Counted from the first letter of the stretch, positions 18,629-28,914 are shown. The stretch: DNA of 56,149 nt from Fidelibacterota bacterium (GCA_018002295.1 JAGNGI010000006.1:1-56149), one strand, 5' to 3'. Notes: generated by a model from the sequence alone, not told the origin. Translations and numbers: made by a program.

Positions 18629-19384
18629 ATGACGACGTCGAACCAAATTAATTTAATGGTGGCTTTAATTTTACTTCTTAATACCTGTGGAAAAAATCTG
18701 GAAGATCCGGATCCGCCAGCTCAACCGGAATGGGTAGCAAAATCCTTACCGTATGATACGACCGAGACCGGCATTGATGCCGTTCCTAGTGGTGATTTTA
18801 TCCAATTAGAATGGTATACCGGCGATGAGGACGACCTTAGCAGTTACCGGATTTATCGGGCTAGCGGAGATATTGAAAATAAATTTGATCTGATAGAGGA
18901 AATCCAATCTGACTTAATGGCAGATAGTATCAATACCTATCTCGACGAAAATGTTTCTATTAATACCCCATATTTTTATTTTCTGCGCGCCGTAGACCAG
19001 GCTGGAAATCTTAGTCTGCGTTCGGATACGGTAGAGTATAAGCTAGTGGTTAAAGTAAATTTACGTGGACTATTTGATACTACTGATGTGAACCCAACTT
19101 TCAAATGGTCGGATGCTGGGTCGGCCGCTTCTGAATATGTCATCCGAGTAGAACAGTTTAATCCGAATCGGGTGATGTGTTTGTCAGCTACATCTCGACA
19201 AAGTTATACCGATGAAGTTCAGAGTTTAAAATATGGAACCGGGATTATTTTCTATTCAGCTCAAGATACGCTAAGTCGAGGAGTTAATTACCGCTGGCGC
19301 GTTGACGCAGTGGCGACTTTCAATCGTGAAGGCGATGAGGTTGCCGGTTCGGAATCCAATTGGGGATATTTTAAAATTCAATAA
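18629..19384 (+). CDS. Lipoprotein with fibronectin type III-like domain
   Basis: A 251-residue protein. A hydrophobic stretch (9-19) ends in 'LLNTCGK', a good lipobox with Cys20. Residues about 55-140 read like an FN3 domain ('FIQLEWYTGDEDDLSSYRIYRAS', 'YFYFLRAVDQAGNLS'). A second beta domain (about 145-250) resembles a cell-wall/surface-binding module ('NPTFKWSDAGSAASEYVIRV', 'YRWRVDA'). It starts 5 bp after the PorV-like gene and is probably an envelope accessory of the same unit. No enzymatic motif is visible. Confidence 0.65.
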   Translation: MTTSNQINLMVALILLLNTCGKNLEDPDPPAQPEWVAKSLPYDTTETGIDAVPSGDFIQLEWYTGDEDDLSSYRIYRASGDIENKFDLIEEIQSDLMADSINTYLDENVSINTPYFYFLRAVDQAGNLSLRSDTVEYKLVVKVNLRGLFDTTDVNPTFKWSDAGSAASEYVIRVEQFNPNRVMCLSATSRQSYTDEVQSLKYGTGIIFYSAQDTLSRGVNYRWRVDAVATFNREGDEVAGSESNWGYFKIQ

Positions 19385-19399
19385 TAATTAGGAGTAATT

Positions 19400-19918
19400 G
19401 TGAAAAGAGTTTCTTTATTTATGATTTTAACCTTATTAAGCGTCCAACTTTATTCTCAGGAAAGTCAGACGATTACTACTAGATCCGGTCGAACAGCCGA
19501 TCGGTTGTCCGCATCCAAGTATATTCTGTCAACTGGTTCAGACGCTATGTTAATGACTGTCAAAATTTGGGGCGAAGTAACCAGACCAGGCCTTTACGAC
19601 GTACCAATCGGCACCGATTTGATTGATTTAATTTCAGCCGCTGGCGGTCCAACTACTCGGGCAAATTTATCCAAAGTCAAATTAATCCACGGTTCACCGG
19701 ACGAGGAAGAGAATTACGTAACTATTGTTAATATCAAAAAATTTCTGGAAACCGGTAATGTGGATGTGATTCCTGAAATCAAACCGTCCGATACGATTGT
19801 GGTTCCGGTCAAGATTACGCAACATTTTCTGACGTCATTATCGTGGACGCAACAATTATTAAGTTTGTTCTCGATTTATAGTATGATACTTTATTACACA
19901 AGTGTAGCAAATAGGTAA
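19400..19918 (+). CDS. SLBB-domain periplasmic protein
   Basis: A 172-residue protein starting at GTG 19400 with GGAG at 19391-19394, 5 nt upstream. A signal peptide (1-20) precedes an SLBB-type beta-grasp domain (about 50-135): 'VKIWGEVTRPGLYDVPIGTD', 'LIDLISAAGGPTTRANLSKV' and 'PSDTIVVPV'. The C-terminus has a hydrophobic segment (about 140-168). SLBB domains occur in polysaccharide-export outer membrane proteins and bind soluble ligands or glycans. No Wza or tyrosine-kinase partner lies nearby, so its job is unclear; it ends the type IX gene group. Confidence 0.7.
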   Translation: MKRVSLFMILTLLSVQLYSQESQTITTRSGRTADRLSASKYILSTGSDAMLMTVKIWGEVTRPGLYDVPIGTDLIDLISAAGGPTTRANLSKVKLIHGSPDEEENYVTIVNIKKFLETGNVDVIPEIKPSDTIVVPVKITQHFLTSLSWTQQLLSLFSIYSMILYYTSVANR

Positions 19919-19935
19919 AACCATAGGAGTGATAC

Positions 19936-20403
19936 ATGATTGACAGTATTGACGTCCAAATTTTAGATATTTTGCAGAAGGAAGGCCGTATTCAGCGCAA
20001 TAAAATTGCGGAGCAGGTCAACCTGACCATTCCCGCTGTTAGCGAAAGGATGCGGAAATTAGAAAAAAAAGGCATTATCGAAGGCTATCACGCTAAAATT
20101 AATAGCGCGGCCATCGGAAAGGATGTGACGGCTTTTGTTTTTGTAATGACTTCGCCATCGAAGAATTATGATGAATTTGTACGTCGGAGTCGTGAAGAAA
20201 GTGATATAATAGAATGTCATAGTATCACCGGTGAAGGCTCGCATCTCCTGAAAGTACAGACTGATAATACCTCAGCCCTCGAAAAATTGCTCTCAAAAAT
20301 TCAGTCCTGGCCGGGTGTATTACAAACTCGCACCTACATCGTACTTTCGAGTTATAAGGACTTTTCATCGCTGAAGCCGGCAAGCTCGTTAGTTAAGAAG
20401 TAA
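19936..20403 (+). CDS. Lrp/AsnC-family transcriptional regulator
   Basis: A 155-residue protein with an N-terminal winged HTH ('IDVQILDILQKEGRIQRNKIAEQVNLTIPAVSERMRKLEKKGIIEGY') and a C-terminal RAM effector domain (about 65-145, 'FVFVMTSP', 'ECHSITGEGSHLLKVQT'). The layout matches Lrp/AsnC regulators, which bind DNA as multimers and respond to amino acids. The ATG at 19936 follows 'AGGAG' at 19925-19929. Targets are not evident; the flanking gene sets are functionally mixed. Confidence 0.88.
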   Translation: MIDSIDVQILDILQKEGRIQRNKIAEQVNLTIPAVSERMRKLEKKGIIEGYHAKINSAAIGKDVTAFVFVMTSPSKNYDEFVRRSREESDIIECHSITGEGSHLLKVQTDNTSALEKLLSKIQSWPGVLQTRTYIVLSSYKDFSSLKPASSLVKK

Positions 20404-20472
20404 ATTTTCCTCGTGCAATTTGCCGTTTTTATTATTAAGGTTAAAAATACTTAATTAAGGTCGAATATTAAA

Positions 20473-21589
20473 ATGTTGAGTGATATCCAAGTTGAATTAG
20501 ATAATATTGCGCCCCGCATTGATGAATTGCGGAGGTTTCTTTGACGTCGAGTCGAAGAAAAATGAATTGAATACCGAGCGTCAGAAAACGACCGCCTCGG
20601 ATTTTTGGTCTGATCCAGCCCAAGCGCAAACAACTCTTCAAAAAATTCGGGGGCTGGAAAGCGAAATCGATAATTTTGAAAATCTGGTGAAATATCAAAA
20701 AGAAATCACAGACTTCGTGGATTTAGCCGCTGAGGAACAAGATGACTCTGTCTTGGCTGAATTGGAAAAGATGGTAAACGAACTTATTAGTAAAGTCGAA
20801 CAATTAGAATTGGAAACAATGCTCGATGAACCGGACGATGAGAAGAATGCTATTTTGACAATCCATCCGGGCGCCGGCGGAACCGAGTCACAGGATTGGG
20901 CGCATATGCTGATGCGTATGTATTTGCGCTGGATGGAACGCAGTGGGATGGAGGCGGACGTCATTAGTATTCTCGATGGTGAAGAAGCCGGGATTAAGGA
21001 AGTTAGTATCGAAGTCAAAGGCAGATACGCCTACGGTTATCTCAAAGCCGAAGCCGGGATTCATCGCCTGGTGCGCATTTCACCATTCGACGCCAACCAT
21101 CGTCGCCATACTTCCTTCGCTTCGGTTTTTGTCTATCCGGCAATCGAAGACGATATATCGGTCGAAATTAATCAGGATGACCTGCGGATTGACACCTTCC
21201 GCGCCAGCGGTGCCGGCGGCCAACATGTCAATAAAACCAGTTCTGCGGTTCGGATTACTCATATTCCGACCGGTATCGTTGTCCAGTGTCAAAATGAGCG
21301 CTCTCAGTTTAAAAATAAAGATAGCGCAATGAAAATTCTAAGAGCGCGCCTCTATCAATTAAAAAAGGAAGAAAAAAATAAAGAAAAGATGGAGATCGAG
21401 AAGAATAAAAAGGATATTTCCTGGGGTAATCAGATTCGTTCCTACGTCTTTCAGCCATACACTTTAGTCAAGGATCATCGCACGAAGTACGAAACCGGCA
21501 ATATTCAAGCCGTGATGGACGGCGAGATAGATGAATTCCTGCGTCAGTATTTATTATTCAATGTCAAAAATGAAAGAGCTAAAAAGTGA
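20473..21589 (+). CDS. prfB: Peptide chain release factor 2, programmed +1 frameshift
   Basis: RF2 terminates at UGA and UAA. The zero frame starts at ATG 20473, reads 23 codons and meets TGA at 20542-20544; translation continues in the +1 frame from GAC 20543, so the product joins 20473-20541 and 20543-21589 (about 371 residues). The shifted frame carries 'RISPFDANHRRHTS' (with the RF2 SPF tripeptide) and 'GAGGQHVNKTSSAVRITH' (GGQ catalytic loop). A caller that ignores recoding will start too late, at 20507, and give a wrong N-terminus. lysS follows with a 4-bp overlap, the same prfB-lysS order as in Escherichia coli. Confidence 0.95.
20530..20545 (+). promoter_or_regulatory. RF2 autoregulatory +1 frameshift site
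   Basis: The internal Shine-Dalgarno-like GGAGG (20531-20535) is 3 nt upstream of the slippery CTT (20539-20541), followed by TGA (20542-20544) and C. This is the canonical RF2 recoding layout: CTT-TGA-C with a close upstream SD. Low RF2 slows termination at UGA and favours slippage, raising RF2 synthesis. It also shows that UGA is a normal stop codon in this organism. Confidence 0.95.
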
Positions 21590-23085
21590 ATAAAGAAGAA
21601 CAAGCAACCGGAAAGTCATTAAACGAACTACTTGCGATTCGTCGCGAAAAACTGCAGGCAATCCGTGAAATGAATTTCCGGGCGTACGAATATGAATTTC
21701 AAAAAACGCATTCGGCGGCTGAAATAACCCAGAATTTTGATGAATTAACTGAAAAAGTAGTCGTAAAAGTTGCCGGACGGCTTATGGCAATCCGTAAAAT
21801 GGGACGCGCCAGTTTCGGCCATATCCAGGATGAAAGTGGACGAATCCAAATTTATGTTCAAGAAAACAGTGTCGGTCAGCAAGGCTATAAATTATTCAAT
21901 TTACTTGACATCGGCGATATTATCGGGATTACCGGCAGAGTCTTTCGGACTCACACGGGCGAGATTACAATTCTAGTTGAAGAGTTGCAATTGTTGGCTA
22001 AAAACCTCCGCCCAATTCCGATTGTCAAGGAAAAAGACGGACAAATTTTCGATGCTTTTAGCGACAAAGAACAACGCTACCGTCAGCGCTATCTCGATTT
22101 GATGGTAAATCCGGAAGTGCGGGAGGTTTTTAAAACTCGTTCCAAAATTATTCAATGGACGCGAGATTTTCTCAATGAACACGGTTTTCTGGAAGTTGAT
22201 ACACCAATCCTTCAGCCGATATATGGCGGTGCGAATGCCCGCCCCTTCAAGACTTATTATAATGCTCTCGAGCGCGAATTTTACTTGCGAATAGCGGTTG
22301 AACTCTATCTTAAGCGCTTAATCATTGGCGGTTTTGAAAAAGTCTATGAAATCGGTAAAAATTTCCGGAACGAGGGGCTTGACCGCAGTCATAATCCCGA
22401 ATTTACCTTGCTTGAATTTTATCAAACTTATGTTGATTATAATTATATGATGGATTTTGTCGAACAGTATTTCCATTATCTTTGTTCGAAGCTGGGGGAA
22501 TCTAAATTTCCTTTCGGCGAATACGAAATTGACTTCAGTCAACCGTTTAGCCGCCGAAAAATGTTCAATTTAATTCACGAATATGTCGGCGAAGATATTA
22601 CCCAATATTCAGAAGCTGAATTGAAGAGTTTATGCCTGAAGAAAAACCTCGAGTTGAAACCAGGCGACAATTACGGTAAATATATTGAATTACTGTTCTC
22701 TAATTTCGTTGAACCGCATTTGATCCAGCCGACTTATGTAATTGACTATCCGAAAGCCATTTCACCACTGGCTAAAAACAAACGCGACGGTTCACCAAAT
22801 CTCGTCGAACGTTTTGAACTTTATATCGCCGGTCACGAATTTGTCAATGCTTTCAGTGAACTGAATGATCCCATTGATCAGCGTGAACGTCTGGAACAGC
22901 AGAATCGGCTGAGGGAATCCGGCGACGAAGAAGCCCAGACGATGGATGAAGATTTTGTTACGGCGCTGGAATATGGAATGCCGCCGACCGGTGGAGTTGG
23001 GATCGGTATTGACCGAGTCGTAATGCTATTTACTAATCAGGTTTCGATTAAGGACGTTATTCTTTTTCCTCAGATGCGTACCTGA
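21586..23085 (+). CDS. lysS: Lysyl-tRNA synthetase, class II
   Basis: A 499-residue class II aminoacyl-tRNA synthetase. An N-terminal OB fold (about 60-150, 'VAGRLMAIRKMGRASFGHIQ') precedes the catalytic core with motif 2 'FRNEGLDRSHNPEFTLLEFY' and motif 3 'GVGIGIDRVVMLF'. Also visible are 'ANARPFKTYYNAL' and 'GHEFVNAFSELNDPIDQRERL', specific for LysRS. Starts at GTG 21586, overlapping the prfB stop. Length is normal. Confidence 0.97.
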   Translation: MNKEEQATGKSLNELLAIRREKLQAIREMNFRAYEYEFQKTHSAAEITQNFDELTEKVVVKVAGRLMAIRKMGRASFGHIQDESGRIQIYVQENSVGQQGYKLFNLLDIGDIIGITGRVFRTHTGEITILVEELQLLAKNLRPIPIVKEKDGQIFDAFSDKEQRYRQRYLDLMVNPEVREVFKTRSKIIQWTRDFLNEHGFLEVDTPILQPIYGGANARPFKTYYNALEREFYLRIAVELYLKRLIIGGFEKVYEIGKNFRNEGLDRSHNPEFTLLEFYQTYVDYNYMMDFVEQYFHYLCSKLGESKFPFGEYEIDFSQPFSRRKMFNLIHEYVGEDITQYSEAELKSLCLKKNLELKPGDNYGKYIELLFSNFVEPHLIQPTYVIDYPKAISPLAKNKRDGSPNLVERFELYIAGHEFVNAFSELNDPIDQRERLEQQNRLRESGDEEAQTMDEDFVTALEYGMPPTGGVGIGIDRVVMLFTNQVSIKDVILFPQMRT

Positions 23086-23097
23086 GAAAGTAAAGCG

Positions 23098-24318
23098 ATG
23101 AGCGTACCCTTTTTCATCGCCAAGCGCCATCTTTTCAGCCGTCATAAAATCGGCTATATATCTTTCATAAGTATTATCGCTACCATTAGCTTGGCGGTCG
23201 GAGTGGCGGCTTTAATTTTGACGATCTCGATCCTGAACGGTTTCGAACAGGAAATCAAGACCAAATTACTCGGGTTCGATTCCCATATCCGTTTGCGTTT
23301 ACTTTATCAGGATTCAATGGACTCGACGCTGGCGATTCGGTCAGAGCTGGAAAAAATGTCGGAGATCGAGTGTTTCGTGCCCTATATTCACGGAGCCGCA
23401 ATGATCCGCAAAGGGCAGGAAACCGAAGGAATAATCGTCGAGGGAATTGACGAAGTTCACATTCGACAAACTCTGGCGGTTGACCGCTTTATTAAAAAAG
23501 GCGAACTACGTTTTAATTTGCCGGATGGTCGTGATGGTATTGTAATCGGCGCGAAATTAGCCAGGCAACTCGGCGTAGATATTGGTGATAAGGTTTACCT
23601 CTTCGTATTTCAACCGGAAGAGGGTTATATCAAACGGCCGCGCATTGTGACTTTTACGGTAACCGGTCTGTATGATTCTGGGATCGCCGATTACGATGAC
23701 GTTTTCATTTATACCAGTTTGAAAGCGGCGCAGAAGCTCTATGACCTTGGGGGAAAATTTACGGGTTATCAAATCCGGCTAAAAGATCAGTCCAAAGTCG
23801 AAGCCGTGACCGAATATATTAACAAAACTCTTGGCTATCCCTATAATGCGCTTAGTTGGAATGATCTACACTCCAATCTTTTCGAATGGCTGAGGATTCA
23901 GCGCATTCCGATAATGCTGATTTTCAGTTTGATTGCGGTCGTAGCTGTTTTCAATATCGTCAGCTCAATAATGATGATTGTAATCGAAAAAACTCGCGAC
24001 ATCGGCATCCTTAAGAGTGTGGGAATGAATAATCGTCAGGTGAAGCGCATATTTTTATATGAAGGGCTTTTTATCGGAGTTGTAGGAACTTTGGCTGGAT
24101 TTGGGCTGAGTATATTATTAGGTTATCTCCAGAACCGGTTTAATCTAATTTCCATCCCGGCGGATGTTTATTTTATGAGTTCCCTGCCGGTATTGTTAGA
24201 GTTGCGGAATTTTTTAATAATCGGGTTAATTGCGATAGCTTCGGCGCTATTAGCCACGCTTTATCCGTCGTATAAAGCCGTTAAATTGACTCCCAGTGAG
24301 GCGACCCGTTATGAATAA
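23098..24318 (+). CDS. LolC/LolE-type lipoprotein-releasing ABC permease
   Basis: A 406-residue MacB/FtsX-type permease with one N-terminal membrane helix (about 20-45, 'SFISIIATISLAVGVAALIL'). A long periplasmic domain (about 50-265) follows, then three C-terminal helices. The Lol/FtsX signatures 'SILNGFEQEI' after TM1 and 'IEKTRDIGILKSVGMNNRQVKRIFLYEG' (the coupling helix contacting the ATPase) are present. With the next permease and LolD it should extract lipoproteins from the inner membrane, supplying this window's several predicted lipoproteins. Twelve bp separate it from lysS. Confidence 0.88.
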   Translation: MSVPFFIAKRHLFSRHKIGYISFISIIATISLAVGVAALILTISILNGFEQEIKTKLLGFDSHIRLRLLYQDSMDSTLAIRSELEKMSEIECFVPYIHGAAMIRKGQETEGIIVEGIDEVHIRQTLAVDRFIKKGELRFNLPDGRDGIVIGAKLARQLGVDIGDKVYLFVFQPEEGYIKRPRIVTFTVTGLYDSGIADYDDVFIYTSLKAAQKLYDLGGKFTGYQIRLKDQSKVEAVTEYINKTLGYPYNALSWNDLHSNLFEWLRIQRIPIMLIFSLIAVVAVFNIVSSIMMIVIEKTRDIGILKSVGMNNRQVKRIFLYEGLFIGVVGTLAGFGLSILLGYLQNRFNLISIPADVYFMSSLPVLLELRNFLIIGLIAIASALLATLYPSYKAVKLTPSEATRYE

Positions 24319-25534
24319 GAATTTTCTGAACTGGATCGCTTTACGTTATTTCCGGTCTAAAAAGAAGACCGGTTTGATTTCTTTCACGTCTTATATCTCC
24401 ATTATCGGCATCGCACTGGGAGCGTTTGCGATGCTGGTGGCTTTGAGTGTGTTAAACGGTTTTGAGGCGGAAATCACCAATAGAGTCATTGACATCGAAT
24501 CACATCTAAGGATTAGCGGACGCAATCTCCAATCAGCTCAAATTGAACGGGTTAAAGAAGCGCTAACCGGCGTGCCAGTGCGCGAGATTTATCCATTTGT
24601 AATGAAAAAGAGCATATTGTCTTCGGAACAAATGGAAGCCGTGGTGCGGATTAAAGCCATCGAGTCTGCTACACTGGAACAACAACTTTCCGGTCCGCGG
24701 ACTATGATGCGCGGCGGGGCGAATTTCTTATCGGCAACTTCGAATCTACCCGGCATTGTGGTTGGTTATCAATTAGCCGATAAACTCGGTGTCTATCCGG
24801 GCGATACTTTAAATGTGATTAATCCAACCAGCCTGGGAAGCGGCTTGAATATCCCAATTATCGGTCAATTTGCCGTCACTGGAGTTTTTCAACTGGACTT
24901 ATTCGATTACGATGAGAATATAGCTTTTATCGAATTAAAAGTCGGCCAGGAAATATTCGAAATGGGAGATAATTACAGCGGAATTGACATTCGTTTGGAA
25001 AATTATCGCTACGTCGAGAAAGCCAAGCAACAATTGGTTGCTCAACTCGGTAACGGATATGATGTGGCTTCTTGGGAAGATTTGCATCGTACCTTGTTTG
25101 GAGCGATGAAATTAGAAAAATACGGCAGTTTTCTGGCACTTAGTTTTATTATTCTGGTGGCGATCCTGAACTTGACCAGTGCATTAGTGATGCTGATCAT
25201 GGAAAAAATCCAGGAAATCGGTATGCTCCAGGCACTGGGTATGAACCAGACTCAAGTTCGCCAGATTTTTCTTAGGCTGGGATTTTTAATCGGGAGCATC
25301 GGTTTGACGGTTGGAATAGGGCTGGCATTAATCCTTTGTCTGGCGCAACAGCATTTTCAATTTATACCGCTTCCGTCGGTATATTATATTCCTTATCTGC
25401 CAGTACAGGTACAATGGAGCGACGTTTTGATGATCATCGGCGCCGGCTTGATCTTCATCTATTGCGGAACGCTTTATCCCAGCTGGCGAGTTGGTAAACT
25501 TATGCCTTTGGAGGCTATTCAATATGAAAAATGA
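24311..25534 (+). CDS. LolC/LolE-type lipoprotein-releasing ABC permease (second subunit)
   Basis: About 407 residues, with the same architecture as the upstream permease: TM1 about 20-45 ('FTSYISIIGIALGAFAMLVAL'), 'SVLNGFEAEI', periplasmic domain, three C-terminal TMs and 'MEKIQEIGMLQALGMNQTQVRQIFLRLG'. I take ATG 24311 as the start, 9 nt after a GAGG, overlapping the stop of the first permease by 8 bp; an in-frame GTG at 24296 is possible. Two different subunits suggest a LolCDE-type heterodimer rather than the LolF homodimer. Confidence 0.88.
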   Translation: MNKNFLNWIALRYFRSKKKTGLISFTSYISIIGIALGAFAMLVALSVLNGFEAEITNRVIDIESHLRISGRNLQSAQIERVKEALTGVPVREIYPFVMKKSILSSEQMEAVVRIKAIESATLEQQLSGPRTMMRGGANFLSATSNLPGIVVGYQLADKLGVYPGDTLNVINPTSLGSGLNIPIIGQFAVTGVFQLDLFDYDENIAFIELKVGQEIFEMGDNYSGIDIRLENYRYVEKAKQQLVAQLGNGYDVASWEDLHRTLFGAMKLEKYGSFLALSFIILVAILNLTSALVMLIMEKIQEIGMLQALGMNQTQVRQIFLRLGFLIGSIGLTVGIGLALILCLAQQHFQFIPLPSVYYIPYLPVQVQWSDVLMIIGAGLIFIYCGTLYPSWRVGKLMPLEAIQYEK

Positions 25535-26225
25535 GAATGACAAAACCTTATTGACCGTAAAGAATCTATCGAAATCATACTGGAACGACGGCTTGGAAAT
25601 TGCCGTGCTCCGCGATATTGATTTAACGGTTAAGGAAGGTGAAGTTGTGGCAATCGTTGGGCCATCCGGCATTGGGAAATCAACTCTGCTGAATCTATTA
25701 GGGACTCTCGACCGACCGGATTCCGGCGTCATAGAATATGAGGGGCTTAATCCGTTTGATTTATCAGATACGGAAATTGCGCGCTTCCGCAATACTCACA
25801 TTGGATTTGTTTTTCAATTTCATCACCTTTTGCCGGAATTTACGGCTCTCGAAAATGTTATGATTCCGGCTATGATTTATAACCGAGATGTCCGAAAAGC
25901 GGAAGAAATGGCACGTGAAATGCTTGCACGAGTCGGACTCGCTGAACGGGCTACCCATCGGCCGGCGGCATTGTCAGGTGGTGAACGCCAGCGAGTAGCC
26001 GTCGCCCGGGCGCTAATCAATAATCCTTTGATTATTTTAGCAGATGAACCGACTGGCAATCTCGATGCGATGAACAGTGAGCTATTGATTGAATTAATGT
26101 TAGAATTGAATCGGATATATCGGCGGACTTTTATCATTGCTACTCATAATCAGACAATTGCCGAAAAATCCCACCGCATTTTGAAATTCACCAAGGATTC
26201 TCTGCTTATCGAGGCCAGCATTTAA
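25524..26225 (+). CDS. lolD: LolD-type ABC transporter ATPase
   Basis: About 233 residues. Walker A 'GPSGIGKSTLLNLL', Q-loop 'GFVFQFHHLLPEFTALENV', signature 'LSGGERQRVAVARAL' and Walker B 'LILADEPTGNLD' are all intact, with the MacB/LolD-type 'HHLLPEFTALENV'. The ATG at 25524 has GGAGG at 25510-25514 and overlaps the end of the permease gene by 11 bp; an upstream in-frame start at 25491 is less likely. It powers the two preceding permeases. Confidence 0.92.
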   Translation: MKNENDKTLLTVKNLSKSYWNDGLEIAVLRDIDLTVKEGEVVAIVGPSGIGKSTLLNLLGTLDRPDSGVIEYEGLNPFDLSDTEIARFRNTHIGFVFQFHHLLPEFTALENVMIPAMIYNRDVRKAEEMAREMLARVGLAERATHRPAALSGGERQRVAVARALINNPLIILADEPTGNLDAMNSELLIELMLELNRIYRRTFIIATHNQTIAEKSHRILKFTKDSLLIEASI

Positions 26226-26273
26226 CTACCCAAATAAGTTAGGTGGTTAATTACTGAAAAGTGCTACGCCAAA

Positions 26274-26291
26274 GTGGCAAAGATTTTGCAC
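26274..26291 (+). promoter_or_regulatory. Sigma-54 type -24/-12 promoter upstream of clpC
   Basis: TGGCAAA (26275-26281), four bases, then TTGCA (26286-26290): the GG and GC dinucleotides have exactly the spacing of the sigma-54 consensus TGGCACG-N4-TTGCW. The predicted start is near 26300, giving a leader of about 70 nt to clpC. The 147-bp gap also holds a 9-bp hairpin (26222-26230/26242-26250) without a T-tract. No HrcA/CIRCE repeat is seen. Confidence 0.65.
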
Positions 26292-26372
26292 AACATAAAA
26301 AAGGAAAGAAAAGATTGACTTAGCAGTCAGAGAGTTTTAACTTCTGATGTTATTTGAGAAAGAATTGAAATA

Positions 26373-28841
26373 ATGAAAGAGAATTTTTCCAAGATAATTC
26401 AAATTATTGTCAAAGCCGCCCGCTATGAAGCAGGCCGGATGAATCATAGTTATATTGGTTCTGAGCATTTACTTTGGGCGATTATCAATATGGAGCGAAG
26501 CGTTACTCTTGAGATATTGATGGCGCTCGATGTTGATATCAAAGCCTTACAAACTATGCTGACTGATTCATTAAAAGCAATCGGTGGAACGGCGACAATC
26601 GGACAGATTCCGTTTACTAAACAGGTGGAGCGGATTCTTCGTAATACTTATAACGAAGCCAAGGAACTGGGCGCCGAAGTCGTTGGTGATGAACATATTA
26701 CTCTATCAATTTTGAAAGAAAAGGAGGGAATTTCCTACGAAATTCTCAATAGTTTTGGCGTTGATTATTATAATTTTCGGGCTGAAATTTCAGGAAATAT
26801 GGATGAGCCACTTCCCGTTACAAAAAGTGAGAAAAAGAGTTCACGAACGCCGGCACTTGACCACTTCTCTCGGGATATAACGGAAAAAGCCCGGACTAAC
26901 CAACTTGATCCAGTGATTGGTCGCGATCAAGAAATTGAACGAGTAGCTCAGATTTTGTCACGTCGCAAGAAAAACAATCCAGTACTAATCGGCGAGCCAG
27001 GTGTTGGCAAAACTGCAATTGCGGAGGGATTAGCTCTGCGAATTGTGGCTAAAAAAGTTCCGCATCTACTTGCGAACAAGCGGATCATTGATTTGGATTT
27101 GGCCGCGATCGTCGCCGGTACCAAATATCGTGGTCAATTCGAAGAACGTATGAAAACCATTATGCAGGAACTCGAGCAGGCGCGCGATGTGATTCTCTTT
27201 ATAGATGAACTGCATACCATAGTTGGAGCAGGGGGAGCGTCCGGTTCGCTGGATGCCTCTAATATGTTCAAACCGGCTTTAGCGCGAGGTGAGTTACAGT
27301 GTATTGGTGCGACTACGCTCGACGAATATCGCAAATTTATTGAAAAAGATGGCGCGTTAGAAAGACGTTTCCAAAAAGTCATAATTAATCCTCCAAGTAA
27401 AGAAGAATCGCTGGAAATCCTAAAAGGATTACGGGAGCGCTATGAAGCCCATCATCACGTCAAATATACCGATGAAGCTTTATGGACGGCGGTCGAACTC
27501 AGTGACCGTTATATTACCGATAAATTTTTACCTGATAAAGCCATTGATGTTATGGACGAAGCCGGCTCGCGGGTTCATCTACGAGATGTTATTATGCCGG
27601 AGGAAATACTTGAGGCTGAAAAGAAACTGGAAGAAGTCCGCAATCAGAAAGATAATGCCGTTAGAGAACAGCAGTTTGAAAAAGCCGCTGACCTGCGGGA
27701 CAGCGAACGGCGGGTTAAAAAACAATTAGCCGATTTACAGCAAGCCTGGGAAAAAAGTGGCGAAAAACAAACCTTATTAGTTACTGCCGAGGATATTGCT
27801 GATGTAGTAGCGATGATGACCGGGATTCCGGTTAACAGAATTGCCGAATCGGAAAATCAAAAATTACTGACGATGGAAGATGAACTCCGCAAGTCAATTA
27901 TCGGCCAGGACGATGCAATTCGAGTCGTAAGTAGTGCGATTCGCCGTGCCCGTGCCGGCTTGAAAGATCCGCGGCGCCCAATCGGATCTTTCTTATTTTT
28001 AGGTCCAACAGGCGTTGGAAAGACCGAATTTGCCAGAGTACTGGCTCGCTTCTTATTTCCCGGCACAGATGCTCTGATTAAAATTGATATGTCGGAGTAT
28101 ATGGAAAAATTTGCAGTTTCGCGACTAATTGGGGCGCCTCCGGGATATGTCGGTTATGAAGAGGGTGGTGAATTGACTGAACGGGTTCGGCGTCAACCTT
28201 ATTCACTGGTGCTTTTCGATGAGATTGAAAAAGCCCACCGCGACGTTTTTAATATTTTACTGCAGATTTTCGATGAAGGCGTTTTGACTGATAGTTTTGG
28301 TCGTCGGGTTGATTTTAAAAATACGATCATAATTATGACTTCCAACGCTGGTTCGCGCACTCTCCAGAGCTCGGCGTTTGGTTTTTCCAAAGCCGATCCG
28401 CTTAGCGAATATGAGGCTATGAAAAAACGCTTGCTGGAAGAAATTCAACATGTATTCAATCCGGAATTCTTAAACCGGATTGATGATCCGATCGTCTTTA
28501 AACCCTTAACTCGTGAAGACGTTTTAGCGATTATTGATTTGCAATTGGAGGATACTCGCCGCAATCTAGGAGCTTCAGGGACGACCTTAGAAATCACTCA
28601 GGAAGCCAAAGAACTAATTCTTACGCAGGGATTTAAGCCCGAATTTGGAGCGCGTCCACTACGTCGGGCAATTCAAAATATGATCGAGGATCCGATTTCA
28701 GAATTGATTCTGGCTGGCACTTTAAGACGCGGGAGTAAAATCGTGGTTAGTGTTACTGATAACAAGATCGTCTTTACTCAACCTGAAATAGAATTTAAAA
28801 TTTCTTCCACGAAAATTACGAGCGAACCGGTCAGCAATTAA
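26373..28841 (+). CDS. clpC: ClpC-type AAA+ chaperone/unfoldase
   Basis: An 822-residue Clp/Hsp100 protein. Residues 1-145 are the Clp N-domain repeats ('[12 protein letters not shown]', '[12 protein letters not shown]'). NBD1 carries '[15 protein letters not shown]' and '[14 protein letters not shown]'. A UVR-type linker near 440 ('[16 protein letters not shown]') distinguishes ClpC from ClpA/ClpB. NBD2 has '[15 protein letters not shown]' and '[10 protein letters not shown]', then the D2-small domain. It unfolds substrates for ClpP and regulates stress proteins. No mcsA/mcsB/ctsR genes lie beside it. The ATG is at 26373 with only a weak ribosome site. Transcription probably starts at the sigma-54-like promoter upstream. 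Confidence 0.93.
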   Translation: MKENFSKIIQIIVKAARYEAGRMNHSYIGSEHLLWAIINMERSVTLEILMALDVDIKALQTMLTDSLKAIGGTATIGQIPFTKQVERILRNTYNEAKELGAEVVGDEHITLSILKEKEGISYEILNSFGVDYYNFRAEISGNMDEPLPVTKSEKKSSRTPALDHFSRDITEKARTNQLDPVIGRDQEIERVAQILSRRKKNNPVLIGEPGVGKTAIAEGLALRIVAKKVPHLLANKRIIDLDLAAIVAGTKYRGQFEERMKTIMQELEQARDVILFIDELHTIVGAGGASGSLDASNMFKPALARGELQCIGATTLDEYRKFIEKDGALERRFQKVIINPPSKEESLEILKGLRERYEAHHHVKYTDEALWTAVELSDRYITDKFLPDKAIDVMDEAGSRVHLRDVIMPEEILEAEKKLEEVRNQKDNAVREQQFEKAADLRDSERRVKKQLADLQQAWEKSGEKQTLLVTAEDIADVVAMMTGIPVNRIAESENQKLLTMEDELRKSIIGQDDAIRVVSSAIRRARAGLKDPRRPIGSFLFLGPTGVGKTEFARVLARFLFPGTDALIKIDMSEYMEKFAVSRLIGAPPGYVGYEEGGELTERVRRQPYSLVLFDEIEKAHRDVFNILLQIFDEGVLTDSFGRRVDFKNTIIIMTSNAGSRTLQSSAFGFSKADPLSEYEAMKKRLLEEIQHVFNPEFLNRIDDPIVFKPLTREDVLAIIDLQLEDTRRNLGASGTTLEITQEAKELILTQGFKPEFGARPLRRAIQNMIEDPISELILAGTLRRGSKIVVSVTDNKIVFTQPEIEFKISSTKITSEPVSN

Positions 28842-28914
28842 GTCATAATTTCAGTCTTTTCAAACCAAATATAGTATTTAGTAAGATAGTCTGACGTTGT
28901 GTCCTAATAACTAT

